A program made the translations under genes and the position numbers. A model generated the notes under the pieces. That model had not been told where the DNA came from and ran no database searches. It saw nothing but the letters and a program-made list of their open reading frames with translations. From Finegoldia magna ATCC 53516 (GTDB lineage: Bacteria; Bacillota; Clostridia; Tissierellales; Peptoniphilaceae): a DNA stretch of 64,000 nt. The DNA lies in the NCBI RefSeq assembly GCF_000159695.1, contig NZ_CM000955.1:817473-881472 (forward strand). The letters are read 5' to 3'. The stretch's first letter is position 1, and every line of letters starts with the position of its first letter. This document shows positions 16,157 through 24,287 of the stretch, piece by piece.

Positions 16157-17098
16157 TTATTTATTCTCTTCTTTTTGTTTTTCTCCAGTGTACAATTTAT
16201 TGCACAAGAATGGTGAAACAAACGATGAAATTATTACGCCGAATGTTACAATGGCTGCTGCTCTTGGTGCATAGACTGTTAATGAGGGATCATTTGCTGC
16301 CATTATCATTGGAATACTTGCGGACAATCCTGCAATTGTGGACAATCCACCCGCGGATACTCCATCTCTTTTCAAAACTTTTCTTTCGACAAATAGCATT
16401 GGCAAGAATATCAAAATGTAATAAACTACTGCCATTATTACTCCTGAAAATCCTGCTTTGACTGCTTCAAATAAATCGATGCTATTACCAACAGACCAAC
16501 CTAGAGCAAAAATCATGAATGGCATTCCTGTTGAGATAAATTTTCCCAAATCTTTGTCTATATTTCCTATTGCCACTCCTAAAACCAATGGAATTACCAA
16601 TGAAACTATTGACATGTAATCCACACTTGTCGGTTGAGAAAGTCCGAAAATAAGCATTGCTATGGCTGGAGTTGCAAAAAGCGATATGAATCCGAACGCT
16701 GACATGTCAACTTCGTCTCCACAGTCTTCCATTATTGCCAAGAACAACGAAGGATTTAGTGATGTTAATGTACAAATAAATCCTATTAAACTAATTCCTA
16801 AAACTCCTTGCATACCAAAAAATTTGAAAAACAAAATTGCAAATAAAGCTGTAACTGCTGTTCTTACTAAAATTAATAGCCCGTAGATTTTAACCACACT
16901 TTTGATACTACTCAATTTGACTGTACAGCCAGATATAAATATTGTAGCTCCTAAAATGAACCCCAAACTCGATGGGCCAAAGAACGATTCAGTTACTCCA
17001 CCGATTTTGAATAAGTCTGGGAAAAATGTATGGATTAATGCCGATATCATCATCGGCACTAATAACGTTCCTCCAGGAATTTTTTTCATTAATTTCAT
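16157..17098 (-). CDS. KdgT-like 2-keto-3-deoxygluconate permease
   Basis: 313 residues, nearly all hydrophobic with about ten membrane segments. The start MKKIPGGTLLVPM and the later GGLSTIAGLSASIPM are typical of the KDGT symporter family. The classical substrate is 2-keto-3-deoxygluconate, but many Firmicute members lie outside sugar-acid clusters. Here it is 16 bp downstream of an M20 amidohydrolase in one operon, so the substrate may be an acidic compound linked to acyl-amino-acid breakdown. A terminator follows. Confidence 0.8.
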   Translation of the reverse strand: MKLMKKIPGGTLLVPMMISALIHTFFPDLFKIGGVTESFFGPSSLGFILGATIFISGCTVKLSSIKSVVKIYGLLILVRTAVTALFAILFFKFFGMQGVLGISLIGFICTLTSLNPSLFLAIMEDCGDEVDMSAFGFISLFATPAIAMLIFGLSQPTSVDYMSIVSLVIPLVLGVAIGNIDKDLGKFISTGMPFMIFALGWSVGNSIDLFEAVKAGFSGVIMAVVYYILIFLPMLFVERKVLKRDGVSAGGLSTIAGLSASIPMIMAANDPSLTVYAPRAAAIVTFGVIISSFVSPFLCNKLYTGEKQKEENK

Positions 17099-17113
17099 AA
17101 TAAAATCTCCCTT

Positions 17114-18298
17114 TTATTTTTCGTTCAAATACTTCAAAGCCACAGCTCCCATAGCTTTTGCTGCGATAATCATAGAATCTTCGTTGATTGTGAATTTTGG
17201 ATGGTGATGTGGATATGCTTTGCCATCTGGTTTTGCACCAATATAGAAGAAACTTGCTGGAATTTTTTGTGAATAATATGAAAAGTCTTCTGATTGTGCT
17301 TGTGGACCGCAATCTTCAACTCCAATAACTTCTGGAATGTTTGCTTCTTTTATAGCATCAACCACAAGTTGTGTCATTTCATCGTCATTCATCAAAACAG
17401 GATAATCATTTTTGTAATCCAATTCGATTTCGCAACTATACGCCTTTGCCAATCCTTCGCAAATATTTCTAACTTCTTGTTCAATAAGACCTCTTGCATC
17501 ATCAGACATGCATCTAACGTCTCCTTCAAGAGTTACTGAGTCTTTAATTATATTAAATTGACCTTTACCATCAAATGAACCAATAGTTACAACGCCTGGA
17601 GTCATTGGGTTTAGTCTTCTTGAAACAATAGTTTGCAAACTCATAACCAAATTACTAGCAATAACGATAGCATCATTTGCTTCGTGAGGTGCAGCGCCGT
17701 GTCCACCGGTTCCTTTTACTGTCGCAACGAATTTCGCACGAGCTTGTTGTGTAGGACCCTTGTGGTAATAAACTTTTCCAAAATCCAATTGACTCATGAC
17801 GTGACATCCAAATATATTATCAACGCCATCCAAAACGCCATCTTTAATCATAAAACTTGATCCTCCTGGTGGCATTTCTTCTGCTGGTTGGTGAATGATT
17901 ACAATTTTACCAGAAAAATCATCCTTCATTTCCACTAAACAATCAGCCAAAGTCATCATATATGCAGTGTGTGCATCGTGACCACAAGCATGCATTACGC
18001 CCTTGTTTTTAGAAGCATAGTCAAGTCCAGTATCTTCTGTAATTGGAAGTGCATCAAAATCTGCCCTCAAAGCTACAGTCTTTCCTGGCTTACCAGAGTC
18101 AATCGTAACCTTTATTCCATATCCACCGATATTTTTTTCAACCTTTACATCATTGTTATTTTCATAGTGCTTGTAAATATATTCACTAGTTTCCTTTTCT
18201 TCATAAGAAAGTTCAGGATGTTCGTGAAGGCATCTTCTGTCATTAAACATATCATCTTTCTTTGAATCAATCAAAGAAAATAATTTATCATAATTCAT
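17114..18298 (-). CDS. M20 family amidohydrolase (N-acyl amino acid / hippurate hydrolase type)
   Basis: A 394-residue cytoplasmic metal-dependent amidohydrolase. It carries HACGHDAHTAYM (metal ligands, around 102-113) and HQPAEE (about 136-141), the dimerisation insert GGHGAAPHEANDA, and a C-terminal HHPKF segment. This is the AbgB/hippuricase subgroup that splits N-acyl or aminobenzoyl amino acids. First gene of a two-gene operon with the KdgT-like permease. The start follows AAGGGG. Confidence 0.9.
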   Translation of the reverse strand: MNYDKLFSLIDSKKDDMFNDRRCLHEHPELSYEEKETSEYIYKHYENNNDVKVEKNIGGYGIKVTIDSGKPGKTVALRADFDALPITEDTGLDYASKNKGVMHACGHDAHTAYMMTLADCLVEMKDDFSGKIVIIHQPAEEMPPGGSSFMIKDGVLDGVDNIFGCHVMSQLDFGKVYYHKGPTQQARAKFVATVKGTGGHGAAPHEANDAIVIASNLVMSLQTIVSRRLNPMTPGVVTIGSFDGKGQFNIIKDSVTLEGDVRCMSDDARGLIEQEVRNICEGLAKAYSCEIELDYKNDYPVLMNDDEMTQLVVDAIKEANIPEVIGVEDCGPQAQSEDFSYYSQKIPASFFYIGAKPDGKAYPHHHPKFTINEDSMIIAAKAMGAVALKYLNEK

Positions 18299-18376
18299 AT
18301 AAAATTCCCCTTTCTTAGTTCTATTTATACCCTATTTTTATAAAAAGTTATCCATTTTTAAAATGAAATAAGAAAA

Positions 18377-18386
18377 AAGCCAAGCA
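18377..18386 (-). terminator. Distal arm of XRE-gene terminator, split by IS3 copy 1
   Basis: AAGCCAAGCA at 18377-18386 pairs with TGCTTGACCT at 19875-19884, which is now 1.5 kb away. Without the IS and one 3-bp duplication they form a 10-bp stem with a 4-nt loop and a T-run on the minus strand, the terminator of the gene ending at 19916. Confidence 0.7.
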
Positions 18387-18434
18387 TTCTGAGCTGAACC
18401 CCAAAATCCGGAATACGGATGGAGGGGTTTTTGT

Positions 18435-18974
18435 ATGCCAAAATACACAAAAGAATTTAAAATTAAACTAGTGAAGGAATACTTATCAGGTAATTCGGGT
18501 GGTCGAGAAATGGTAGCTAAAAAATATGATATTCCAGATGGAACTTTGAGAAATTGGATAAATAAATATAATTCAGGAGGCTTTGATAACTTATCTAAAA
18601 AGTTAAAAAACAATAATTACACTAGTGAATTTAAGCTATCTGTAATACAATATAGGCAAATCAATAATACTTCGCTTAGAGAGACTGCAGAGCATTTCAA
18701 TCTTGTAAATGTATCTATGGTATACAGATGGGAAAAAGCTTATCAAGAACGTGGTCTATCTGGGCTTGAAGATAACAGAGGAAGGCCTAGAAAAAATATG
18801 ACTAAATCAAATAAAAAGTCTAAACTAAACACTCCAATAAACGAAAGTGAAAGGGAAGAATTAATAAGACTAAGAGAAGAAAATAGACTTCTCAAAATGA
18901 AGATAATATACGAAAAAAAGCTACAAGCCTTGCTACTGGAAGAGGAAGCAGAAGCAAGGAAAAGACAAAGATAA
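18435..18974 (+). CDS. IS3 OrfA, DNA-binding protein
   Basis: 179 residues. Two helix-turn-helix segments (about 1-55 and 60-110) are followed by a leucine-zipper-like coiled coil (about 135-165), as in IS150 OrfA. GGAGGGG precedes the ATG. It binds the IS ends and, after frameshifting, forms the N-terminal part of the OrfAB transposase. Confidence 0.9.
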   Translation: MPKYTKEFKIKLVKEYLSGNSGGREMVAKKYDIPDGTLRNWINKYNSGGFDNLSKKLKNNNYTSEFKLSVIQYRQINNTSLRETAEHFNLVNVSMVYRWEKAYQERGLSGLEDNRGRPRKNMTKSNKKSKLNTPINESEREELIRLREENRLLKMKIIYEKKLQALLLEEEAEARKRQR

Positions 18975-19831
18975 TCCTCAAACTACAAAAAGAATATCCA
19001 AAAAGCAAGGTAAGTGAATGGATAGAAATAGCTAAGTTACCTAAATCATCCTACTATGAATGGAAGATAAAATTAGAAAATCCAACAGACAAAGACAAAG
19101 AAGTTAAAAATGAAATTAAAACCATAGTAGATGAATCAAAAGGTAGATATGGCTACAGAAGAGTAACTATGGTATTAAAAAATAAAGGCTTTAATATCAA
19201 CCATAAAAGAGTATTAAGAATAATGAGAGAAGAATCCTTGCTATGTACTAAATTCAAAACTAGATCAAGAAAATATTCATCATACAAAGGACAAATAGGA
19301 AAAGTAGCAGATAATGTAGTAAGAAGACAATTTAGCGCTACTAAACCAAATCAATTATGGTTAACAGATGTAACAGAATTTAGATTGAGAGGCAAAGAAG
19401 AAAAACTCTATCTATCACCAATACTAGACCTATACAACAGCGAAATAATTAGCTATACATTAAGCAATCATCCAACAACTAAATTAACCAATACAATGTT
19501 AGAAAAAGCAATAAATAAAACAAAAGATATAAGTAAACTAATAATACACTCAGACCAAGGATTTCATTATCAACATAGTACTTGGACAAATAAGTTAGAA
19601 AAATTGAAAATTACACAAAGCATGTCAAGAAAAGGAAATTGTCTAGACAATTCTCCAATGGAGAACTTCTTTGGAATATTGAAACAAGAAATGTATTATG
19701 GTGTGGAATTTAAAAGTTATGATGAATTAGTTAATGAGATCGAAAGATATATTAAATGGTACAATGAGGATAGAATTAAAACAAAATTAAACGGAATGTC
19801 CCCTGTCATGTACAGATTACATTCCGCTTAA
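18914..19831 (+). CDS. IS3 OrfB, transposase catalytic part (-1 frameshift product)
   Basis: The OrfB frame is -1 relative to OrfA and is open from the slippery A AAA AAG at 18914-18920. A possible stimulatory stem, CCTTGCT with AGCAAGG, follows. OrfB contains the HTH_21 segment and the rve integrase core with DDE residues in WLTDVTEF, IHSDQGFHY and MENFFGILKQE. The first in-frame ATG is at 19169, so an independent OrfB is possible, but the fused OrfAB is the expected transposase. Confidence 0.9.
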   Translation, partial: KKATSLATGRGSRSKEKTKIILKLQKEYPKSKVSEWIEIAKLPKSSYYEWKIKLENPTDKDKEVKNEIKTIVDESKGRYGYRRVTMVLKNKGFNINHKRVLRIMREESLLCTKFKTRSRKYSSYKGQIGKVADNVVRRQFSATKPNQLWLTDVTEFRLRGKEEKLYLSPILDLYNSEIISYTLSNHPTTKLTNTMLEKAINKTKDISKLIIHSDQGFHYQHSTWTNKLEKLKITQSMSRKGNCLDNSPMENFFGILKQEMYYGVEFKSYDELVNEIERYIKWYNEDRIKTKLNGMSPVMYRLHSA

Positions 19832-19915
19832 AATATTATTAAATTATTCCGTGTTTACGGGTTCAGGTCATTCCTGCTTGACCTCTCCTTGTTCAAAAAA
19901 ATTTATTATATAACA

Positions 19916-20434
19916 CTACCATGTTTTTAATTTCTTATTAAAAATATACGCGCAAATTGAGCAAATCACAAAAAGTAATGGTGCAATTCTCACAAATCCC
20001 CATTCGAAACTTTGCAATATGAATTTCATCACCATTGTGTTTGAGTCTGTCGTGTCCCATTGCAAATAGCTGCTTTTCATAAAAAACAAAGCTAAGAACA
20101 CTACCACAATTAAAGCATCGAGTGCGATAAATATATTTCTGTAAATTTTAATTTTCTTTTGTTTGTTTTCGAAAAATTGTAGATTAATTTCTTCTAGTTT
20201 TTCAGATATTTTATCTAATTCTGTTTGTTGTGTTTCTTCTACATTTTCACCTAATAATACGCTGACAGATGTGTGTAATATTTCCGATAACTTTATCAAA
20301 GAATCAGAATCGGGAACGGACAATCCTCTCTCCCATTTCGATACTGTTTGTCTGACAACGTGCATTTCATTTGCTAATTGTTCTTGTGACAATCCATTTG
20401 ATTTTCTAAGTGATTTGATATTTTCATTCAACAT
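19916..20434 (-). CDS. XRE-family regulator with membrane anchor
   Basis: 172 residues. The helix-turn-helix domain (1-65) has RKSNGLSQEQLANEM and VRQTVSKWERG, a classical XRE repressor pattern. A Glu/Lys-rich helix follows (about 80-100) and two hydrophobic segments (about 105-125 and 145-165), so it is probably tethered to the membrane. Such proteins often control adjacent transport genes. Its terminator has been split by IS3 copy 1. Two direct repeats overlap its promoter. Confidence 0.85.
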   Translation of the reverse strand: MLNENIKSLRKSNGLSQEQLANEMHVVRQTVSKWERGLSVPDSDSLIKLSEILHTSVSVLLGENVEETQQTELDKISEKLEEINLQFFENKQKKIKIYRNIFIALDALIVVVFLALFFMKSSYLQWDTTDSNTMVMKFILQSFEWGFVRIAPLLFVICSICAYIFNKKLKTW

Positions 20435-20453
20435 TTTTATCCCTTCTTTCTAT

Positions 20454-20489
20454 GCCACAATAATACATTAATTCATACTGTTGCCACAA
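20454..20489 (-). promoter_or_regulatory. Promoter with direct-repeat operator of the XRE gene
   Basis: On the minus strand TTGTGGCA occurs at 20482-20489 and again at 20454-20461. The first copy contains the -35 (TTGTGG); after 18 bp comes -10 TATTAT; the second copy lies just downstream. This is a plausible autorepression site. Confidence 0.45.
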
Positions 20490-20530
20490 GAAACTAAAAT
20501 TAACATCGAAAAATCCCATCATTTACAGCG

Positions 20531-20962
20531 TTAATAGTTACACACTAGCATATCTCTAATTGCATCCTCGTCATCGTTATCGTAAATTTGGGTAAATGTA
20601 TTTCCATAGGCATTTATTTTTATTTTCAGTTCATCATTGTTCTTTTCAATATTTATCTTATCAATTTCATCAAACTTCACAAGTTTTAATATCGTAGTTG
20701 AATTCATCGTGATATTGATTCCTTTTTCAGAAATTCCCTGATAGAAAACTGATGAATAAATTGATAGAATTGCAAATATCCCAGTTATATAACCTAGTAA
20801 TGAGTTATCAAATTTGTAGCACATAATTAAAACTACAAGTGCAAACGCACTTATGATTAGTATGAATTTGTTTTGAATTTTGACTTTTATTTTGTTTTTC
20901 TGTTTGCATTTGAAATTATATAAAAAATTTATCGCAAACGCTAAAATGACAAGTAGTTTCAT
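20531..20962 (-). CDS. Small membrane protein, unknown function
   Basis: 143 residues from ATG at 20960-20962, chosen because GGGGGAG lies just upstream; a TTG four codons earlier overlaps that site. Three hydrophobic segments occur in the first half (about 1-18, 30-50 and 55-75), followed by a polar domain of about 70 residues. It looks like a PH-domain-type or YcxB-like membrane protein, but this is a guess. It lies upstream of the XRE gene on the same strand. Confidence 0.55.
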   Translation of the reverse strand: MKLLVILAFAINFLYNFKCKQKNKIKVKIQNKFILIISAFALVVLIMCYKFDNSLLGYITGIFAILSIYSSVFYQGISEKGINITMNSTTILKLVKFDEIDKINIEKNNDELKIKINAYGNTFTQIYDNDDEDAIRDMLVCNY

Positions 20963-21115
20963 TGTCTCCCCCAATATGTTCTCTAAATCAATTTATTAAA
21001 ATATGTATTCTGATATCAATGAAAAATAATTATTTACTTTTAAATATTATATCATATATATTCACCGCGATTATTTTAATGAGTTTATTTGATCCCTAGT
21101 ATGACACTTTTCCCA

Positions 21116-21146
21116 CGTAAAAAAGGACAAGCCTAGGCTTATCCTT
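21116..21146 (-). terminator. Terminator after a degraded gene tail
   Basis: On the minus strand AAAGGATAAGCC pairs with GGCTTGTCCTTT and a T-run follows. Just upstream, at 21149-21235, a short open frame with the end GRLEKKNY and a stop looks like the tail of a lost gene that I cannot identify. The stretch 20963-21409 holds no other gene. A -10-like TATACT at 21374-21379 precedes the next operon. Confidence 0.6.
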
Positions 21147-21409
21147 TAATCAATAATTCTTCTTTTCCAAACGTCCGATATACCCCAAACCATTCAAAAT
21201 ACTAGATCCTATTGTTTTAATATCACTAAATCCACCTAATTATAGGACTTTTTCAAATTTTTAGTCCCGTTCCAGTCCCAGTACCGGATATTTTGTTTAC
21301 TTTTAAGATAAAAACATTCTATTAAATTTTTAGAAAATCTTATCTTCCTTATGGAATCCTTAAATTTGTATTTTATACTAAATTTATAAAATGAAGAGGA
21401 GGTTCATTT

Positions 21410-22111
21410 ATGGACAAATTTATATTAGAAACAAAAAATCTTACTAAAACATTTGGAAAACAAAAAGCAGTAGATGATATTTCTTTAAAAATAAAAGAGA
21501 ATTCTATCTATGGCTTGCTAGGACCTAATGGGGCTGGTAAATCGACTACATTGAAGATGATTACTGGAATGATTCATAAAACATCTGGTCAAATCTTTTT
21601 TGAAGGTCATGAGTGGAGTCGTGAGGATTTATCGGATATTGGTGCCTTGATAGAGATGCCTGCCTTGTATGAGAACTTATCAGCTAGGGAAAATTTAAAG
21701 GTAAGGACACTCCTACTAGGATTACCAGATTCTAGGATTGATGAAGTTTTGGAAATAGTTAGTTTAAAAGATACTGGCAAAAAGAAAAGTGGTCAATTTT
21801 CTTTAGGGATGAAACAAAGACTAGGTATCGCCATTGCCTTATTAAATAATCCTAAGCTTTTGATTTTAGATGAGCCAACAAACGGACTTGATCCTCTAGG
21901 AATTCAGGAATTGCGTGATTTAATAAGATCTTTCCCAGAAAAAGGAATAACCGTTATTTTGTCTAGCCATATTTTAGCAGAAGTTGAACAAACTGCTGAT
22001 CATATTGGGATTATTAATAATGGAAAATTGCAATATCAAAACATTATTAATCATGATGACAACTTAGAAGAACTTTTTATGAATGTTATAAAAAATGGAA
22101 TGGGGATGTAA
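21410..22111 (+). CDS. Antimicrobial-peptide resistance ABC transporter, ATPase subunit
   Basis: 233 residues with a complete ATPase: Walker A GPNGAGKST near 38-46, signature FSLGMKQRLG near 130-139, Walker [13 protein letters not shown] near 150-161 and an H-loop in SSHIL. It belongs to the lantibiotic-protection group (NisF, SpaF, MutF, CprA). A GAGGAGG ribosome-binding site precedes the ATG. It is the first gene of a five-gene unit with two ABC-2 permeases and a two-component system; it should energise export of cationic or lanthionine peptides from the membrane. Confidence 0.9.
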   Translation: MDKFILETKNLTKTFGKQKAVDDISLKIKENSIYGLLGPNGAGKSTTLKMITGMIHKTSGQIFFEGHEWSREDLSDIGALIEMPALYENLSARENLKVRTLLLGLPDSRIDEVLEIVSLKDTGKKKSGQFSLGMKQRLGIAIALLNNPKLLILDEPTNGLDPLGIQELRDLIRSFPEKGITVILSSHILAEVEQTADHIGIINNGKLQYQNIINHDDNLEELFMNVIKNGMGM

Positions 22112-22114
22112 AAA

Positions 22115-22855
22115 ATGATAAATTATATTCTTGCAGAAAATTTAAAACATAAGCATAGTTTCTTGAAGAAATTATTAGTAATTATGCCAATAACTTTAAT
22201 CTTATTGTCATTATTTCTTATGCCAAGTTATTTCACTACTAATTCCTATAACTGGTGGTACGTCATAATAATGCCTGCAACTTTTGCCTTAATCCCAGCA
22301 ATGATGGATAGAAAAGAAAGTAGAAAATTAAACTACAGAGCAGTTTTCCCTCTAAATATTAATCTCAAAAAGTTATGGGTTTCAAAAATAATTACAGCAT
22401 TTATTTATATGAGTATTGCTGCTATAATTCATATGCTAGGAGTGTATATTTTTCAATTTTTAATTGGAGGGCAATTAACACCAAACTATGGATTTTCCAC
22501 ATTGATATTTGCAAGTCTCTTACTAATAATTACCAACATTTGGCAAGTCCCTCTATGCTTTTTCTTAGCAAAAAAATTTGGCTTTATAGCAAGTATTACA
22601 ATAAATGCAGTATTAGGTCTAGCCTTAGGAATTTTGATATCAGATAGTTCTTTTTGGATTTATTGTCCATATTCTTGGGGAATTAGATTAATGATTCCTG
22701 TTATGCATATTCTACCAAGTGGTGTTTTAATAGAATCATCAAATCCAATGATATCAAACACATCGTTACTTATTCCTTGTATTTTATCTATATGTCTATT
22801 TATATTACTGACAATTATAAGTGCAAAATGGTTTTCAAATCAAGAGGTAAAATAA
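22115..22855 (+). CDS. Lantibiotic-immunity type ABC permease 1 (MutE/EpiE/CprB-like)
   Basis: 246 residues, six predicted membrane segments, ABC-2 type. The gene starts 3 nt after the ATPase stop and ends in a TAATG overlap with the next permease. The architecture matches the first permease of NisFEG-type immunity transporters, which expel bacteriocins from the cytoplasmic membrane. Confidence 0.85.
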   Translation: MINYILAENLKHKHSFLKKLLVIMPITLILLSLFLMPSYFTTNSYNWWYVIIMPATFALIPAMMDRKESRKLNYRAVFPLNINLKKLWVSKIITAFIYMSIAAIIHMLGVYIFQFLIGGQLTPNYGFSTLIFASLLLIITNIWQVPLCFFLAKKFGFIASITINAVLGLALGILISDSSFWIYCPYSWGIRLMIPVMHILPSGVLIESSNPMISNTSLLIPCILSICLFILLTIISAKWFSNQEVK

Positions 22856-23595
22856 TGATAAAGATAATAAAATCCGAAATATATAAAATCAAAGGCACAT
22901 GGATTCCTTGGATTCACACAGTTTTACCTATAGCCTATTCTTTATTATTTTATGCGGTATCAAAAACCACTGAACTAAAAAATTTTGAAGAAAGTGATAT
23001 AGTACAAACTTATTTTGTACTTTTAGGAGCGGTAATCCCAATAATATTAAGTTTTATAAGTTCAAAAGTTGTTGATATGGAAATAGGTGCTGGGAAATTT
23101 CAAGTGCTCTTATCTACTACAAGATCTAGAACTAAGGCTTATCTAGGAAAACTCCTTGTATTAGAATTGGGATTTGTTGTTTCGATATCTTTAGCTATTA
23201 TAATTTTTGCAATATTAACAGGATATCAAAATATCTTAGATTGGCTTATTGAATTTTTCTTAATTCTTATTAGCAGCCTTTCTCTATACATGATTCATCT
23301 TTGGGTATCAATTGAATTAAGTAGTGGTGCATCTATAGGATTAGGTTTTCTAGAAACAATGATTGCTTTACTTTCAATGACTGTCATTGGTGATAGTATT
23401 TGGTATTTTATTCCTTGTACGTGGTCATCTAGACTTCCAGCTATGTATATTACTATGAGCAAAGTTTCGGATCCTTCCTATTTTTATAAAGAGTTGAGAA
23501 TTTGGAGTTTTGTAGCCTTGTTTATTATCTTAATCCTATTTATTTCCTCAATTATTTGGTTTAATAAGTGGGATGGGAAATCTGTCAGTGAATAA
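22855..23595 (+). CDS. Lantibiotic-immunity type ABC permease 2 (MutG/EpiG/CprC-like)
   Basis: 246 residues from the ATG at 22855, which overlaps the previous stop (TAATG) and has AAGAGG upstream. An upstream extension of 26 codons in the same frame lies inside the preceding gene and is not expected to be used. Six membrane segments, ABC-2 type. With the previous two products it forms one transporter. Confidence 0.85.
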   Translation: MIKIIKSEIYKIKGTWIPWIHTVLPIAYSLLFYAVSKTTELKNFEESDIVQTYFVLLGAVIPIILSFISSKVVDMEIGAGKFQVLLSTTRSRTKAYLGKLLVLELGFVVSISLAIIIFAILTGYQNILDWLIEFFLILISSLSLYMIHLWVSIELSSGASIGLGFLETMIALLSMTVIGDSIWYFIPCTWSSRLPAMYITMSKVSDPSYFYKELRIWSFVALFIILILFISSIIWFNKWDGKSVSE

Positions 23596-23627
23596 AAGTT
23601 TTTAATTTAAAATTAGGAGGTAATAAA

Positions 23628-24287
23628 ATGTCTTTAATTCTTGCAGTTGATGACGAGCTAGATATGCTTGATCTAATAAAAAACATTTTGAAAAAGAACA
23701 ACCATCAAGTCGATGTATATCAAAATCCTTTAGACGTTGATAATAGTAAGCTTAGTAAATATGATTTGATACTACTTGATGTTATGATGCCAGGTATTGA
23801 CGGAATTAGTTTCTGTAAGGATATTCGAGCTAAAGTAGACTGCCCTATTCTTTTTTTAACGGCAAAAACTATGGAAGAAGATATAGTTGAAGGCTTATTA
23901 ATTGGAGGAGATGATTACATCACAAAACCATTCGGTGCAGCAGAACTCCTAGCTCGTATAGAGGCACATTTAAGACGAGAAAAAAGAGAACGACACACTA
24001 GCTTAAATCTCGGCGAGATTCGTTTTGATTTATCTTCCAATGAAGTCTTTGTAGGAGATAAAAAAGTTCATTTGACAAAATCTGAGTATCAAATTTCAGA
24101 ATTACTAGCAAAAAGAAAAGGACAAGTATTTTCAAGAGAGCAAATATATGAGCTTATCTTTGGATTTGATGGTATAGGAGATGCATCTGCAATATCAGAA
24201 CATATAAAAAATATTAGGTCAAAATTTCAAAAATATGGTAAAAATCCAATTGAAACAGTATGGGGGATCGGATATAAATGGAATTAA
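23628..24287 (+). CDS. OmpR-family response regulator (LanR/CprR-like)
   Basis: 219 residues. Receiver domain with acidic pocket DDE at 8-10, phosphorylation site Asp51 in LLDVMMPG, and Lys in ITKPFG. The winged-helix DNA-binding domain (about 125-219) ends in ETVWGIGYKW. It resembles NisR, SpaR and CprR, which turn on the linked transporter. AGGAGG precedes the ATG. It overlaps the kinase gene by 10 nt. Confidence 0.92.
   Translation: MSLILAVDDELDMLDLIKNILKKNNHQVDVYQNPLDVDNSKLSKYDLILLDVMMPGIDGISFCKDIRAKVDCPILFLTAKTMEEDIVEGLLIGGDDYITKPFGAAELLARIEAHLRREKRERHTSLNLGEIRFDLSSNEVFVGDKKVHLTKSEYQISELLAKRKGQVFSREQIYELIFGFDGIGDASAISEHIKNIRSKFQKYGKNPIETVWGIGYKWN

Larger units (their letters stand above)
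18390..19870 (+). mobile_element. IS3-family (IS150-type) element, copy 1
   Basis: 1481 bp. Ends TGAGCTGAACCC and (reverse complement) TGACCTGAACCC; terminal inverted repeats match at 21 of the first 26 positions. A 3-bp duplication TTC flanks it (18387-18389 and 19871-19873). It carries orfA and orfB in -1 phase. The other copies are at 36804-38284 and 56054-59113. All three are almost identical, so movement is recent. Confidence 0.95.

Noticed and set aside
21149..21235. Short minus-strand frame ending GRLEKKNY as a small gene
   Set aside because: It is opened by a stop only 29 codons upstream and has no start or ribosome-binding site; more likely the tail of a deleted gene.
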